From positions 1 through 34,172 of the IMG/VR virus record IMGVR_UViG_3300010885_035225: 34,172 bases of DNA, one strand, 5' to 3'. A program made the translations under genes and the position numbers. The notes beneath the pieces are model-generated. The model made no database searches and was not told the origin of the DNA. It was given only the letters and a program-made list of their open reading frames with translations. Position 1 is the stretch's first letter, and each line of letters starts with the position of its first letter. Positions 1 through 8,448 of the stretch are shown piece by piece. The DNA is from a virus.

Positions 1-1
1 C

Positions 2-796
2 ACACATCTTGCACGCTGCTACAAAAACGCCTGCCTCGATAAGCCCGGCAAGCTGGCGCAGTTTGAAGATTTGGTTTTCGGTGCTAATAAGCGCGTACTA
101 CCGAAGATGCTGATTCGGGCAGCGACAGAAGATCCCGGCCCCAAGGTTATGGACGCAGCCGGCGATATCGTGGCCATTAACGAACTTCCCGAGCAGCACC
201 CCGCGGTGCAGTATCTTGTCAGTCGTGGTTTTGATATCAAGGAACTCGCGAACGATTTCAATATCGGGGTGTGTACGTCGCCATCGAGCATTCGTTACAG
301 CATGATGCGCGGTCGGATTTACATTCCTATCTATTTCCACAAGCAGCTGGTTGGTTGGCAGGGTCGTGTTGTGGGAAACACTGTGTACGGCAGCAAGTAT
401 TACAACGCTCCCGGCACGCCCAAGAGCCAGCTGTTATACAACTACGACTCGGCTGTAAATCAGCCTGTAGCTGTTGTAGTTGAAGGTGTTCCTAGCGTCT
501 GGCGTTTGGGCGCCGCGGCTGTGTGCATCTTTGGTAAGACGATGTCAGCGTGGCAACAGACGACTTTGGCCACATCGTGGGTGGGTAAGCCAGTGTTTAT
601 CGTGCTTGACCACGACGCTCAAGCCGAGCTGGAGAACACTGTCCATATGTTGTGTCAGCGCGGCGTCAACGTAGTGCCTGTGTTCTTGCCAGACGCTCGT
701 GATCCTGCGGACTATTCACGGCCTGAGCTATTTGAGATTCTGGCCGCGGCTGCTGATGCGGTTGACGTTCAAGCAGACCTGTCTTTTTTAAAGTGA
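2..796 (+). CDS. DNA primase, TOPRIM-containing C-terminal part (5' truncated by window edge)
   Basis: The frame is already open at base 2, so the gene begins upstream and only 264 residues are visible. The segment around visible residues 60-130 resembles the DnaG-type core, with a 'YLVSRGF' stretch and a 'GRIYIPI...GWQGR' stretch. A TOPRIM fold follows: an acidic residue in 'VVVEGVPS' (E161) and the metal-binding D203-x-D205 in 'FIVLDHDAQ'. TOPRIM primases make RNA primers for DNA replication. Two cysteines (C6, C11) at the extreme left could belong to an upstream zinc-binding domain, but this cannot be judged here. No helicase motifs are seen downstream, and the gene is followed 6 bases later by the DNA polymerase, which fits a replication operon. 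Family assignment is firm; exact architecture is unknown because the N-terminus is missing. Confidence 0.85.
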   Translation, partial: THLARCYKNACLDKPGKLAQFEDLVFGANKRVLPKMLIRAATEDPGPKVMDAAGDIVAINELPEQHPAVQYLVSRGFDIKELANDFNIGVCTSPSSIRYSMMRGRIYIPIYFHKQLVGWQGRVVGNTVYGSKYYNAPGTPKSQLLYNYDSAVNQPVAVVVEGVPSVWRLGAAAVCIFGKTMSAWQQTTLATSWVGKPVFIVLDHDAQAELENTVHMLCQRGVNVVPVFLPDARDPADYSRPELFEILAAAADAVDVQADLSFLK

Positions 797-802
797 GGAT
801 TT

Positions 803-3800
803 ATGTCAGTCGGGTTGTCGTTGGATCATCGGTTAACGCAAGCGCTGTATGACCCTGATAGCGAGGCATTCACCGCAGCGTGTTACCAGTTCATTCCATT
901 GACTGCGCCCGGCATGCCCCCCGCCGGCGCAGATTTCATCGCGCACGCCACTGCTCTTGGTGACAGCATTGACGTGGCAGAAGCGAAGAAGAAGAAAACA
1001 GTGCCTGTGGGGGAGAAGTTATCTGCGCTGTATCGTGCAGCGCTTTATGATCCCAAGTTCTTCATGCCGGCGGCGTTCAAAACTATTACGCCTGTACTGA
1101 AATTGTTGCCGGGCCATAAATGGGGCGGCTATCACCAGCATGTTTCTGTGTTCGGCCCGCGCGAGAAATGCCGTGTGATGGTAGTCGGCAAGTTTGTTGG
1201 AAAGTACGAGCTAGAGCGTAGAAATTTTACAGCTGGCCCCGGCATGACTCTGTTAGCGCAGCTGCTAAACGAAAACGGCATTCCGCCCGAGCAGTTTGCA
1301 ACATGGTACGTAACGGCGGCTTGTAAATTTGCTCCTCACTCTGAAGAAGTGACAGCTCTTCCGGCGTTGTGGTTTAAGGACTGCGCAATTCTGTTAGAGC
1401 AGGAAATTCGTATTGTGCAGCCTGACTTCATTCTCTGTCTGGGTAATGAAGCTACTAAAGCCGTCATGAAGACAACCGGGAACGTATCCGGGCTGGCTGG
1501 GCGTGTAATGCCGATGGAAGTCTTTGACTTGCACGGAAATAAGCGTGAGATTAAGGTCATGTCGGTCATGCACCCGTCTTACGTCTCTATCAAACCAGAA
1601 GTCACGGATGATTTTGTTGGTCAACTCAATCGGTTTAAAGCGATGTTGGCTGATGAGGTTCACACGGAAGAACAGGTAGATCATGCCGCAATTTACACCG
1701 AAGAAGCGCTGGCCGAAACCGTGGACGCTATGCTTGGTGATCAAGATCCCAACGCAAATATCATCGCGATTGACTGCGAATGGCATGGGGATTACCCGAC
1801 TGAGCCGGGTGCATATTTACGTACGGTGCAGATTTCCAACAAGGATAAGTGGGCGCGCACGATCGTATTGCGGCATGAAGGCGGCGCAGAAGCGTTTATG
1901 CCTAGCCTCGACGCCGCACGATCGCAACTTTCGCGCCTTCTTAAATCTACCAACAGTCGAAGCGTACGGGTGGGTGGGCATTTTTTCCGTGCTGACCTTC
2001 CGTGGCTCCTTGACTTTGGCGTCGACCTACGTGACGAGTATAAACCCGCTACTGACCCGGAAGATCGGACGCATGGTGGTTGGGACACGAGTCTGATGTA
2101 TCACGCAGTAAACGAGTGCGCTCGTTACGGCCTCGATCACTGCTCGATGCGGTTTACATCAGCGCCAACGTACTGGGAGTCGCTTGACAAATGGATCAAG
2201 CAGTACCGTGAAGAGCACAAGATTAAAGCGTCAGCGCTAGGTGGTTACGGCAACTGCCCGGCTCACGTGCTGCACCCGTACGCCAACTATGACGTTGACG
2301 TAACTCGGCGCATCATGATGAAGTTTTACGGGACCAATGGCCGTGACGGCGAGTTGTCCCAAGATACGTTCGGCCACGACTGCTGGCTGCCATATTGGAC
2401 AGCTCATCAGGCGTCGACGGCGTTTCTGGAAATGGAAATGACCGGGTTAGTCATCGACCGCAACCGCGCCGACGAGCTGACCACGTTGTTCATGAATACG
2501 CAGAACAGACTGCTTGCTGAGATCCGCACAGAGCTAAACTGGCCGGCGTTTAATCCAAAGAGTCAGCCGCAGTTAGCCGTGGCGCTATTCGGGCAAGAAT
2601 TTGGCGCGCGGTATACAAACCCGCCGACAATTCCAGAAGGTGCTATTCTGCTGAACATGAAACCTGTGAAGACAACCGGAAAGCGGCCAATTCTGTGGCC
2701 AGACCTGCAGTCCAAGAGTAACGCCGCTACAGCAGTGCCGAGTACAGACAAAGAGAGTCTCGGTATTCTTGGGCATAACAATACGACTGCGGCTAAGATT
2801 CGTGACTACAAGTTTACGAGTCAGGTGCTGCAGTCAGTGCTTAGGAAACCGGCGGAAACAGAAGAGGGAGAGTTTGAAGTAGATGACAACGGAAACTTTG
2901 CCTACGAGAAGGGCCTTGTCGGCTGTGTTCACGCCGATGGTAAAGTCCGTACTCATCTTTTTCAGACCAAGGAAACTGGGCGTGCTTCTTCATCGCGGCC
3001 GCCGCTTCAGAACCTCAGCTCCCGACGAGAAGACGACTACAAACGAATCCTTGGTGCGCAGTATCAGCATCCAGTGCGCTCAATCCTCCGTGTCCCGGAG
3101 GGCTGCGTTGGGATTGAAACGGACCTCACTGGTGCGGAGCTGGCGGTCCTCGCGTGGCTAGCGCAGGACAGAGATATGATCGAGCACGTTCGGCGAAACA
3201 TCCTGCCGGAAGACCACCCCGATCATTATGATATCCACGCCAGACAGGCTGTAAAAACCTTCAACATCCGTGACATCGAGCCGACTAAGAAAGGGCTCGT
3301 CAAAGCGGGCAAGAAGGGTTTGCGGGTTGCCGCCAAAAACGTGAACTTCGGCATTCCATACGGTCGTGGCTCTGAAGCCATTGCCCGGCAGTGCAAAGAA
3401 GAAGGCGTTGACGTTACAGCTGACGATTGCCAGCAGATGATCAACGCTTACTTTGCGTCTTATCCGGGCACGAAGGATTTCTTAGCCGAGTGTAGGGCAC
3501 GATCCCAAGACCCGGGTTGGATCGTTGGGCCTTACGGTCGGTATCGTCGGTTCATGCCGTCGAATGAAAAGGCGGTGAAGGGCGAGCAAGAACGGCAAGC
3601 CCAGAACTTCCCAATTCAAGGTGGTGTAGCTGATGCTGTCTCCATTGCGCTGTACAACTTCTACAAGTACCGCGAAGAGCACCCTGAGATTGATTACAAG
3701 ATCGCGCTGCAGATTCATGACGCTATCATGTTAATCGTGCCGCTGGAACATGCTGAGCGCGTGTACAAAGAAGTCGTGCCAAAGTGCATGGTTGAGCAAG

Positions 3801-3955
3801 TTCCGTTTTATCCGCGGTATCTCGACGGCACACCGATTCCAAATGCCGGGCCGTACTTTTTCGGCGCTGACAGGGACGTGTTTGTGCATTGGGGTGAGAA
3901 GCTCAAGCCGGCAGAAATCGAGGCGTTGGGCCTGCATTTTCTGCTGGAAAATTAG
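803..3955 (+). CDS. Family A DNA polymerase with 3'-5' exonuclease and N-terminal UDG-like domain
   Basis: This 1050-residue protein has three parts. Residues about 120-285 resemble family 4/5 uracil-DNA glycosylases: a 'VMVVGKFVGKYE' strand-loop (G129), 'ILCLGNEA' and 'HPSY' (H257). Residues about 318-505 are a DnaQ-like proofreading exonuclease with D324-x-E326, D398 and Y493-xxx-D497. Residues about 540-1050 are the polymerase: motif A D774-LTGA-E779, the O-helix 'RVAAKNVNFGIPYG' with Arg, Lys, Phe and Tyr in the expected spacing, and motif C 'QIHDA' (H972, D973). The Phe in the O-helix is the E. coli Pol I-type residue. Motif C has Ala974 where most relatives have Glu, and the glycosylase motif is degenerate. 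A glycosylase-like N-terminus is also known on SPO1-type phage polymerases. The start has a GAGG ribosome site. It is the likely replicative polymerase. Confidence 0.93.
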   Translation: MSVGLSLDHRLTQALYDPDSEAFTAACYQFIPLTAPGMPPAGADFIAHATALGDSIDVAEAKKKKTVPVGEKLSALYRAALYDPKFFMPAAFKTITPVLKLLPGHKWGGYHQHVSVFGPREKCRVMVVGKFVGKYELERRNFTAGPGMTLLAQLLNENGIPPEQFATWYVTAACKFAPHSEEVTALPALWFKDCAILLEQEIRIVQPDFILCLGNEATKAVMKTTGNVSGLAGRVMPMEVFDLHGNKREIKVMSVMHPSYVSIKPEVTDDFVGQLNRFKAMLADEVHTEEQVDHAAIYTEEALAETVDAMLGDQDPNANIIAIDCEWHGDYPTEPGAYLRTVQISNKDKWARTIVLRHEGGAEAFMPSLDAARSQLSRLLKSTNSRSVRVGGHFFRADLPWLLDFGVDLRDEYKPATDPEDRTHGGWDTSLMYHAVNECARYGLDHCSMRFTSAPTYWESLDKWIKQYREEHKIKASALGGYGNCPAHVLHPYANYDVDVTRRIMMKFYGTNGRDGELSQDTFGHDCWLPYWTAHQASTAFLEMEMTGLVIDRNRADELTTLFMNTQNRLLAEIRTELNWPAFNPKSQPQLAVALFGQEFGARYTNPPTIPEGAILLNMKPVKTTGKRPILWPDLQSKSNAATAVPSTDKESLGILGHNNTTAAKIRDYKFTSQVLQSVLRKPAETEEGEFEVDDNGNFAYEKGLVGCVHADGKVRTHLFQTKETGRASSSRPPLQNLSSRREDDYKRILGAQYQHPVRSILRVPEGCVGIETDLTGAELAVLAWLAQDRDMIEHVRRNILPEDHPDHYDIHARQAVKTFNIRDIEPTKKGLVKAGKKGLRVAAKNVNFGIPYGRGSEAIARQCKEEGVDVTADDCQQMINAYFASYPGTKDFLAECRARSQDPGWIVGPYGRYRRFMPSNEKAVKGEQERQAQNFPIQGGVADAVSIALYNFYKYREEHPEIDYKIALQIHDAIMLIVPLEHAERVYKEVVPKCMVEQVPFYPRYLDGTPIPNAGPYFFGADRDVFVHWGEKLKPAEIEALGLHFLLEN

Positions 3956-4000
3956 GGCTAGACAGCTTGTTTTTGTGTGATAGACTCCGGGAATCAACAC

Positions 4001-4014
4001 GGGCAAACTTGCCC
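4001..4014. promoter_or_regulatory. Palindrome in the leader of the putative single-strand-binding gene
   Basis: A perfect 6-bp inverted repeat with a 2-base centre (GGGCAAacTTGCCC) sits in the 84-base gap between the polymerase and the next gene, about 25 bases before its start codon. It could be an operator for a dimeric repressor or part of a small RNA hairpin affecting translation of the downstream protein, as gp32-type proteins often control their own messages. A 2-base loop is too tight for a stable hairpin without opening the inner pair. The function is inference. Confidence 0.35.
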
Positions 4015-4039
4015 ATTACTTAAGAAAGAAAGGTTAATT

Positions 4040-5476
4040 ATGCCACGCTACGAAAGCCAAAATCTGGCCGCAGTGGATCCCGAGTATCGCAAGGCTCATA
4101 ACATCGGTTCCGGTGGTGCGAGCAATACCAAGAAGCGATACGCATACGGCAAGCAGGGTAATGTGCTTGTCGCCCAAGGCAACGAACTGTTTGCCAACGG
4201 CATGTGTCTGCGTTTCCTCCCGCTCTATGAGGAAACCGCCAAGGACGAAGCTGGTAATCGCCAGTTCGTGAATTTCCGCGAAGGTCGCGATAACGTGGCT
4301 TTCGGTGACTGGGCACGTCGTATGACTTGCGCACACTGGGTGGGTAACCCGGGTGTGTGTTTTGTTATCCATGACGGTAACCCAAACATTGATCTGTATT
4401 CCAGCCCGTACCACGTGCTGCGTAACGCTGCGTACAACAGCAAGGACAATCCCGGCGTTGGTCGGTTGTTCGCTGAGTTGCTGGCAAAACCGAAGGTCAT
4501 GAAGTCGCATATTGGCAGCTTGACCAAGCCCGAGCAGATTCTGTTCGTGTCAGCCAGCGTTGTGTTCGTCAGCGAAAACGGGCGTGACACGTTGCTGGGT
4601 GCGTTCTCTGACGATCAGAAGCGTAACGCGCGTATCATCGGCCTGAAGACCAGCGCTCAACAGGCGCTCTATTCGGCGCTGCGGGTACAGGATCCAACGA
4701 CGGGTGAATACATGAGCGGCGATATGCTGTCGTTCGGCCCGGCGAAACTGATGACGTTTCTTCCCGAATCGTATGTAACGTCACGGGATCAGCAGAAGGT
4801 ATTGGCGGTTGGCGAACGTGGCCCTGAAACGTTTGACTGCCCGACACATGCCCGAAGCACCGATCCGCACGCTAAGTACGTTGTCGGTTACCCGCAGTCG
4901 CGTAGTGATTACACGCATTACGCTATCATTCACGACAAGTTCTTTAACCACGACATCACGCTCAATGCCTACGCCGATAAGCTGGTGGCCGAGTCGCTGT
5001 CGTGGGACGAGTACATGTGGGTTCCGACGTATGAGGAGCAGGCGGAAATGCTGGCAACAGCGTTCCCCCGCGAGGCTCTTGATTACGCTTGGCGTGAACA
5101 TCCTGAGTACCTGCGGACGATTCCAAAGCACACGGCTACGTTTGAGGGCGCTGGCGTGCCCGTAGACGAGCTGGAAGAGTCTCACATGGCCCCGAGGGCT
5201 CCTGCCCCGGCTCCGGCGCGTCCGGCGGCTCCTGCGGCGCACACAGCGCGTCCTGCAGCCCGCCCGGCTCCGACGCCTGATCCTGTAGCCCCGTGGGACA
5301 TGCCCGAGGCTGAGCTTTCTGCCGACGAGGAAGCTGGTGTTGCGGATATGTTCTCTGCGCCTTCTGCGCCACTTCCGCCGCCGGCCATGCCGGCACAGCC
5401 TGCACCGGCTGCTGGTAAAGCTGACTCTGCTGACATTCTGGCTAAGGCGCGTGCGCGTGCTGCCGCCAAGAAGTAG
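4040..5476 (+). CDS. Unknown replication-region protein, possibly gp32-like ssDNA-binding protein
   Basis: The protein has 478 residues. The start chosen is the ATG at 4040, preceded by an AAAGAAAGG ribosome site; an in-frame GTG 63 bases upstream lacks one. Residues 1-360 are well-mixed and globular. The stretch 'ANGMCLRFLPLYEE' and a later 'ILFVSASVVFV' strand followed by 'GLKTSAQQALYSAL' are reminiscent of the OB-fold layout of T4 gp32-type proteins. No zinc-binding cluster like that of T4 gp32 is present. The last about 110 residues are a Pro/Ala-rich, mildly acidic low-complexity tail ending in a basic 'AKARARAAAKK' segment; gp32-type proteins also carry disordered tails, although theirs end acidic. 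Its position between polymerase and recombinase supports a DNA-binding role. It could equally be another abundant replication accessory factor. Confidence 0.6.
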   Translation: MPRYESQNLAAVDPEYRKAHNIGSGGASNTKKRYAYGKQGNVLVAQGNELFANGMCLRFLPLYEETAKDEAGNRQFVNFREGRDNVAFGDWARRMTCAHWVGNPGVCFVIHDGNPNIDLYSSPYHVLRNAAYNSKDNPGVGRLFAELLAKPKVMKSHIGSLTKPEQILFVSASVVFVSENGRDTLLGAFSDDQKRNARIIGLKTSAQQALYSALRVQDPTTGEYMSGDMLSFGPAKLMTFLPESYVTSRDQQKVLAVGERGPETFDCPTHARSTDPHAKYVVGYPQSRSDYTHYAIIHDKFFNHDITLNAYADKLVAESLSWDEYMWVPTYEEQAEMLATAFPREALDYAWREHPEYLRTIPKHTATFEGAGVPVDELEESHMAPRAPAPAPARPAAPAAHTARPAARPAPTPDPVAPWDMPEAELSADEEAGVADMFSAPSAPLPPPAMPAQPAPAAGKADSADILAKARARAAAKK

Positions 5477-5496
5477 TTCAGTATTCGTTCTCCATG

Positions 5497-5550
5497 CCGC
5501 GGGGCCCACTTCCTGCATAACTGTCGCAAGCGGTTATGAGGGCCCCGCGG
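5497..5550 (+). promoter_or_regulatory. Long two-tier hairpin in an intergenic leader
   Basis: The 104-base gap before the gene at 5581 holds an 11-bp perfect inverted repeat: CCGCGGGGCCC at 5497-5507 and GGGCCCCGCGG at 5540-5550. Inside it lies a second stem, CATAAC (5516-5521) with GTTATG (5533-5538), capped by CGC-AA-GCG. No run of T follows (the next bases are TGTGGATTTC), so it does not look like a standard intrinsic terminator. It could be a leader structure, an RNA-processing or stability element, or a protein-binding RNA site between two replication genes. The structure is directly visible; the function is inference. Confidence 0.75.
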
Positions 5551-5580
5551 TGTGGATTTCATATCTTTACGGAGATAACA

Positions 5581-5925
5581 ATGTCGGCTGATAGCTACAC
5601 CAACATTTATCACTTGACTAAACACGGCTGGGTTGACGGCGCAAATGGCTGTTATTTATCCGCGGCAGATGAGGCCGCAGTTTTACCGCCGGTCGGCCGG
5701 CTAGTTACGTTGCGGTATAGAGAATTTACACCGTATATCAAAACTAGTTACGCGTGTACCGTTGATTACGTCACAGATCGGTATTTTGATTTGTTGCGCG
5801 CAGTTGTCACGTACGGGGTCTATCCGCCGGCGATGCAAGATGAAGCTGAAAAGTACGAACATGACGCGTACCTGATCAAGTTCTTTCCCGGTCCGTTCGC
5901 CAAAAATAAAGTTGAAACTGTATAG
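5581..5925 (+). CDS. Hypothetical protein, 114 residues
   Basis: The start is the ATG at 5581, with a GGAG ribosome site 5-8 bases before it; the same frame is open further upstream, but that stretch runs through the hairpin at 5497-5550. The protein is rich in Tyr and aromatic residues and has a beta-rich look ('GRLVTLRYREF', 'YACTVDYVTDRYFDLL'), without cysteine clusters, membrane segments or a signal peptide. It lies between the putative ssDNA-binding gene and the recombinase, so a small accessory role in replication or recombination is possible. No family is recognised. Confidence 0.7.
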   Translation: MSADSYTNIYHLTKHGWVDGANGCYLSAADEAAVLPPVGRLVTLRYREFTPYIKTSYACTVDYVTDRYFDLLRAVVTYGVYPPAMQDEAEKYEHDAYLIKFFPGPFAKNKVETV

Positions 5926-5946
5926 CCACACTCAGAGAAAAAAATT

Positions 5947-7320
5947 ATGGGCAGGAAACGTAAGGAAACAAACGAATCAGTTGATATCCACGCCCGCAAC
6001 GGCGAGCACCCGATGTTTACGGAAGTGCTCAAAGCTGCCGCAGAGGATAACGATCCGCTGATCGGCCTGCCGCTGCCGTCATTAGCGGCACGCTATCTGT
6101 TGCAGGCGAACATCTTCCCGCTGAGTCGGTTCACCCAGCTCCGCGGCGAGTTCAGCGCCGGCAAGTCTGCGTTCCTGATTGAGATCATGCGCTGGTTCCA
6201 TGTCTATGGCGGCGGTGCGATCATGATCGACACAGAGAACAAGGGCAGCCCGACGATGATGTCTGGCTTGTTCGGGCACAACCAGCAGTACATGGCCCGC
6301 ACGAAGGTCACGACGGCTGCGAGTGTGGAAGAGTGGCAGAAGAAGTACATGGGCTTCTGCCAAGCGATTCATAAGCAGATTGATGCGGAGAATGCCCCTG
6401 AGCGGGTTATTCCTATTTGTATCGGCGTGGACTCGATCTCGGCCGTCGAGGTTGATCGCCGCGTTGAGAAGGTGGCTGACGAGGGTCATGCTGCCGCTGG
6501 CCATCCGTATCTGGCCCGTAACTTGTCTGACTTTATGCGTACGGCACTGGTGCCCACACTGCGGCACTATCCCATCGCGCTGGTGGCCACGAATCATCTC
6601 AAGGAGGAAATTAACTCTATGGGATTTGGCCCGCCCAAGAAGTACGCTCCGGGCGGCGCCTCGCTTGACTATTACCCGACCTTAATTCTGGACATGTCCA
6701 AGGCATCAGCCAAGAACATCACCGGTGGTCGGTATGAGGGCCAGTCAGTGCGTATCTCGGCGACCAAGAACAACCTTGGCGCTCCGGGTCGCAAGATCGT
6801 TGTTAACCTCATGTGGTACAACGACATCGTTGCCGGCCGGGACGCTAATGGCGACGAGACGTACACTAACAAGCAGTACCATTACTGGGACTGGCACACA
6901 GCCACGATCCGGCTATTGCTGGACTTGCAGGCCGCGGACCGAAAGCCGCAGCCGGGCACTGATCCTAAGCTGCCGGCGCTTCTCCGGCAGGTGTGCGATC
7001 TGGAATACAAGCACGGCACCAAGAATGCTGAGGTGCCGCTGGTGTATTCCACGGCTCTAGGCATCTCCAAGCAGGAAGCGCTGTCAGAGGTTGAAGCGTC
7101 GATGGCGTTGGAGAGCAACAAGAAGGTCATGGGTCTGCTTCACGGTCTGCTGGGCGTGAATGAGTATCCCGTCTGTGACCCGGCGCGTAGGTTCCGTGAG
7201 CAGGTTATGGCCGAGCTGCAGAAGAACGCCATGACCGACGTTCCCGAGCTGATGGCGGCGTCGAGCGCTGTCAGCGAGATCATCCCGACCGATTTTGACC
7301 CACTAGGACAAGTTGACTGA
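5947..7320 (+). CDS. RecA/UvsX-like recombinase ATPase
   Basis: The protein has 457 residues. A Walker A loop 'GEFSAGKS' spans residues 67-74 and a hydrophobic Walker B strand ends at D162 ('PICIGVDSIS'). These are followed by a strand ending 'ALVATNHLKEE' and a Gly-rich 'KYAPGGASL' segment, which match the RecA core including the DNA-binding loop region. RecA-class proteins form filaments on single-stranded DNA and drive strand exchange; in phages this supports recombination-dependent replication and repair. The C-terminal 150 residues are helical and not recognised. It is longer than T4 UvsX (about 390). A DnaB-like helicase or RadA-like ATPase is less likely given the 'NHLKEE' and GG segment. 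Its stop codon overlaps the next start by one base. Confidence 0.85.
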   Translation: MGRKRKETNESVDIHARNGEHPMFTEVLKAAAEDNDPLIGLPLPSLAARYLLQANIFPLSRFTQLRGEFSAGKSAFLIEIMRWFHVYGGGAIMIDTENKGSPTMMSGLFGHNQQYMARTKVTTAASVEEWQKKYMGFCQAIHKQIDAENAPERVIPICIGVDSISAVEVDRRVEKVADEGHAAAGHPYLARNLSDFMRTALVPTLRHYPIALVATNHLKEEINSMGFGPPKKYAPGGASLDYYPTLILDMSKASAKNITGGRYEGQSVRISATKNNLGAPGRKIVVNLMWYNDIVAGRDANGDETYTNKQYHYWDWHTATIRLLLDLQAADRKPQPGTDPKLPALLRQVCDLEYKHGTKNAEVPLVYSTALGISKQEALSEVEASMALESNKKVMGLLHGLLGVNEYPVCDPARRFREQVMAELQKNAMTDVPELMAASSAVSEIIPTDFDPLGQVD

Positions 7321-7658
7321 TGACAACTGAAACAAACGAAGAATCTAACGTTCCTATGATGGCGTGTTTTGGCGGGCCGTTGCACGGTCAAAACGTGCCG
7401 GCCGACGAGCCAGATGAAGAAACCACGGCAAAGTTATATCCAGATCTTTATTACGAGCACGGCATTGGGTTTTACAAAAAGGTGCAAAACGAATCCGGCG
7501 GGGATGTCTGCCACTGGTATGTCGCGCTGACTTATCCAAACCCGGAAGTGGCTAACCAGTCACTTACGGCGTTTACCTATCGCGGTATTCTGACGGAGAA
7601 TGCCGCAGATCACATCAAGTTTGAAATGACGGCTGACAAGGCGCCTGATTTCTCATAA
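7320..7658 (+). CDS. Hypothetical protein, 112 residues
   Basis: It starts on the TGATG junction with the recombinase, so the two are translationally coupled. An early 'CFGGPLHGQ' segment resembles the opening of many small uncharacterised phage proteins, followed by an acidic 'DEPDEE' stretch and a mixed alpha/beta body with two scattered cysteines. No catalytic motif or membrane segment is visible. Its role is unknown; co-expression with the recombinase is the only clue. Confidence 0.7.
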   Translation: MTTETNEESNVPMMACFGGPLHGQNVPADEPDEETTAKLYPDLYYEHGIGFYKKVQNESGGDVCHWYVALTYPNPEVANQSLTAFTYRGILTENAADHIKFEMTADKAPDFS

Positions 7659-7670
7659 ACAAGGTGTATT

Positions 7671-7883
7671 ATGCCTAAAGCTACTTTGTCATTTGACTTG
7701 CCTGAAGAACAGGCTGAATTTACGGCGGCTGTTGAGGGGCAAGCCGCGCGTAGTTTGATCTGGGAGATTGACCAGCACTGTCGTGGGCTGATCAAGCACG
7801 GCAATCTGCCCGAAGAGATTGACCGGCACTTGCAGGAAATACGTGACGTAATCCGTAACTCACACGGCATCACGATTGAGTAA
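7671..7883 (+). CDS. Small hypothetical phage protein, 70 residues
   Basis: An AAGGTG ribosome site precedes the ATG. The protein opens with a short strand 'KATLSFDLPEEQAEF' followed by two or three predicted helices rich in charged residues. This 'beta strand, LPEE, helix' layout is common among tiny phage proteins of unknown function. It probably acts as a helical binding protein, but no partner can be named. It ends 3 bases before the next gene. Confidence 0.7.
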   Translation: MPKATLSFDLPEEQAEFTAAVEGQAARSLIWEIDQHCRGLIKHGNLPEEIDRHLQEIRDVIRNSHGITIE

Positions 7884-7886
7884 CAC

Positions 7887-8444
7887 ATGGACCGCGATCA
7901 ATTCTTTGGCGAGCTGTTTAATGAAAACAGCGCCAATGCCGATGCGATTAGAGAGCAGCGGCAGTTGGCGTATGAAGAGCGCACTATCAAGCGCGTGTTT
8001 ACGGAGTGCGGGGCAAAACGCACAGCATGGGGAAGATTAGTAAATGAATGCCGGCATATCACCGGGCATCAGAATCTGAACTTTAACTGGTTCAATTCGA
8101 CATATCGTCATTTCCCGGGCGTGTTGTGCGGTAGAAGAATTCCGCGGCTACATGAGCTGACAATGCTGGACATCTTCAAGAATCCGGGTAAAGTCAAGAA
8201 CCGGTTAGCCGCCGCTGTAGCTACCAACCTACACCGGCAGGGGGTCAATTCTTCTCATCCGTTTGTGTTTGTGTTCCCCGTCGTGAAGACCATGTTCTGC
8301 GCCCACAACATCGACACCGAAACCGGGGATCACTCCCGTGTTCAGTGGCGGGCATCGTTTCGGCCAGCGAACAACACCGTGCTGTTCATTGAGCCGACAA
8401 TCTCTCTGTTTCAGACTATTGGCCCAGAGTGGTGCGCGGAGTAA
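7887..8444 (+). CDS. Hypothetical protein, 185 residues
   Basis: It starts directly after the previous stop. The N-terminal 60 residues are highly charged and helical, and the rest is mixed with several histidines and cysteines ('TMFCAHNIDTETGDH'). The histidines and cysteines do not fall into a recognisable metal site. It forms a tight cluster with the genes on both sides. No family is recognised. Confidence 0.7.
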   Translation: MDRDQFFGELFNENSANADAIREQRQLAYEERTIKRVFTECGAKRTAWGRLVNECRHITGHQNLNFNWFNSTYRHFPGVLCGRRIPRLHELTMLDIFKNPGKVKNRLAAAVATNLHRQGVNSSHPFVFVFPVVKTMFCAHNIDTETGDHSRVQWRASFRPANNTVLFIEPTISLFQTIGPEWCAE

Positions 8445-8448
8445 TGCT

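Noticed and set aside
3960-3986. Possible promoter (TAGACA and TAGACT boxes) before the gene at 4040
   Set aside because: The spacing is 15 bases and the boxes match poorly; not strong enough to list.
4781-5518. Reverse-strand open frame of about 245 codons opposite the putative ssDNA-binding gene
   Set aside because: Extremely Arg-rich, no ribosome site, and explained by the GC-rich third positions of the + strand gene.
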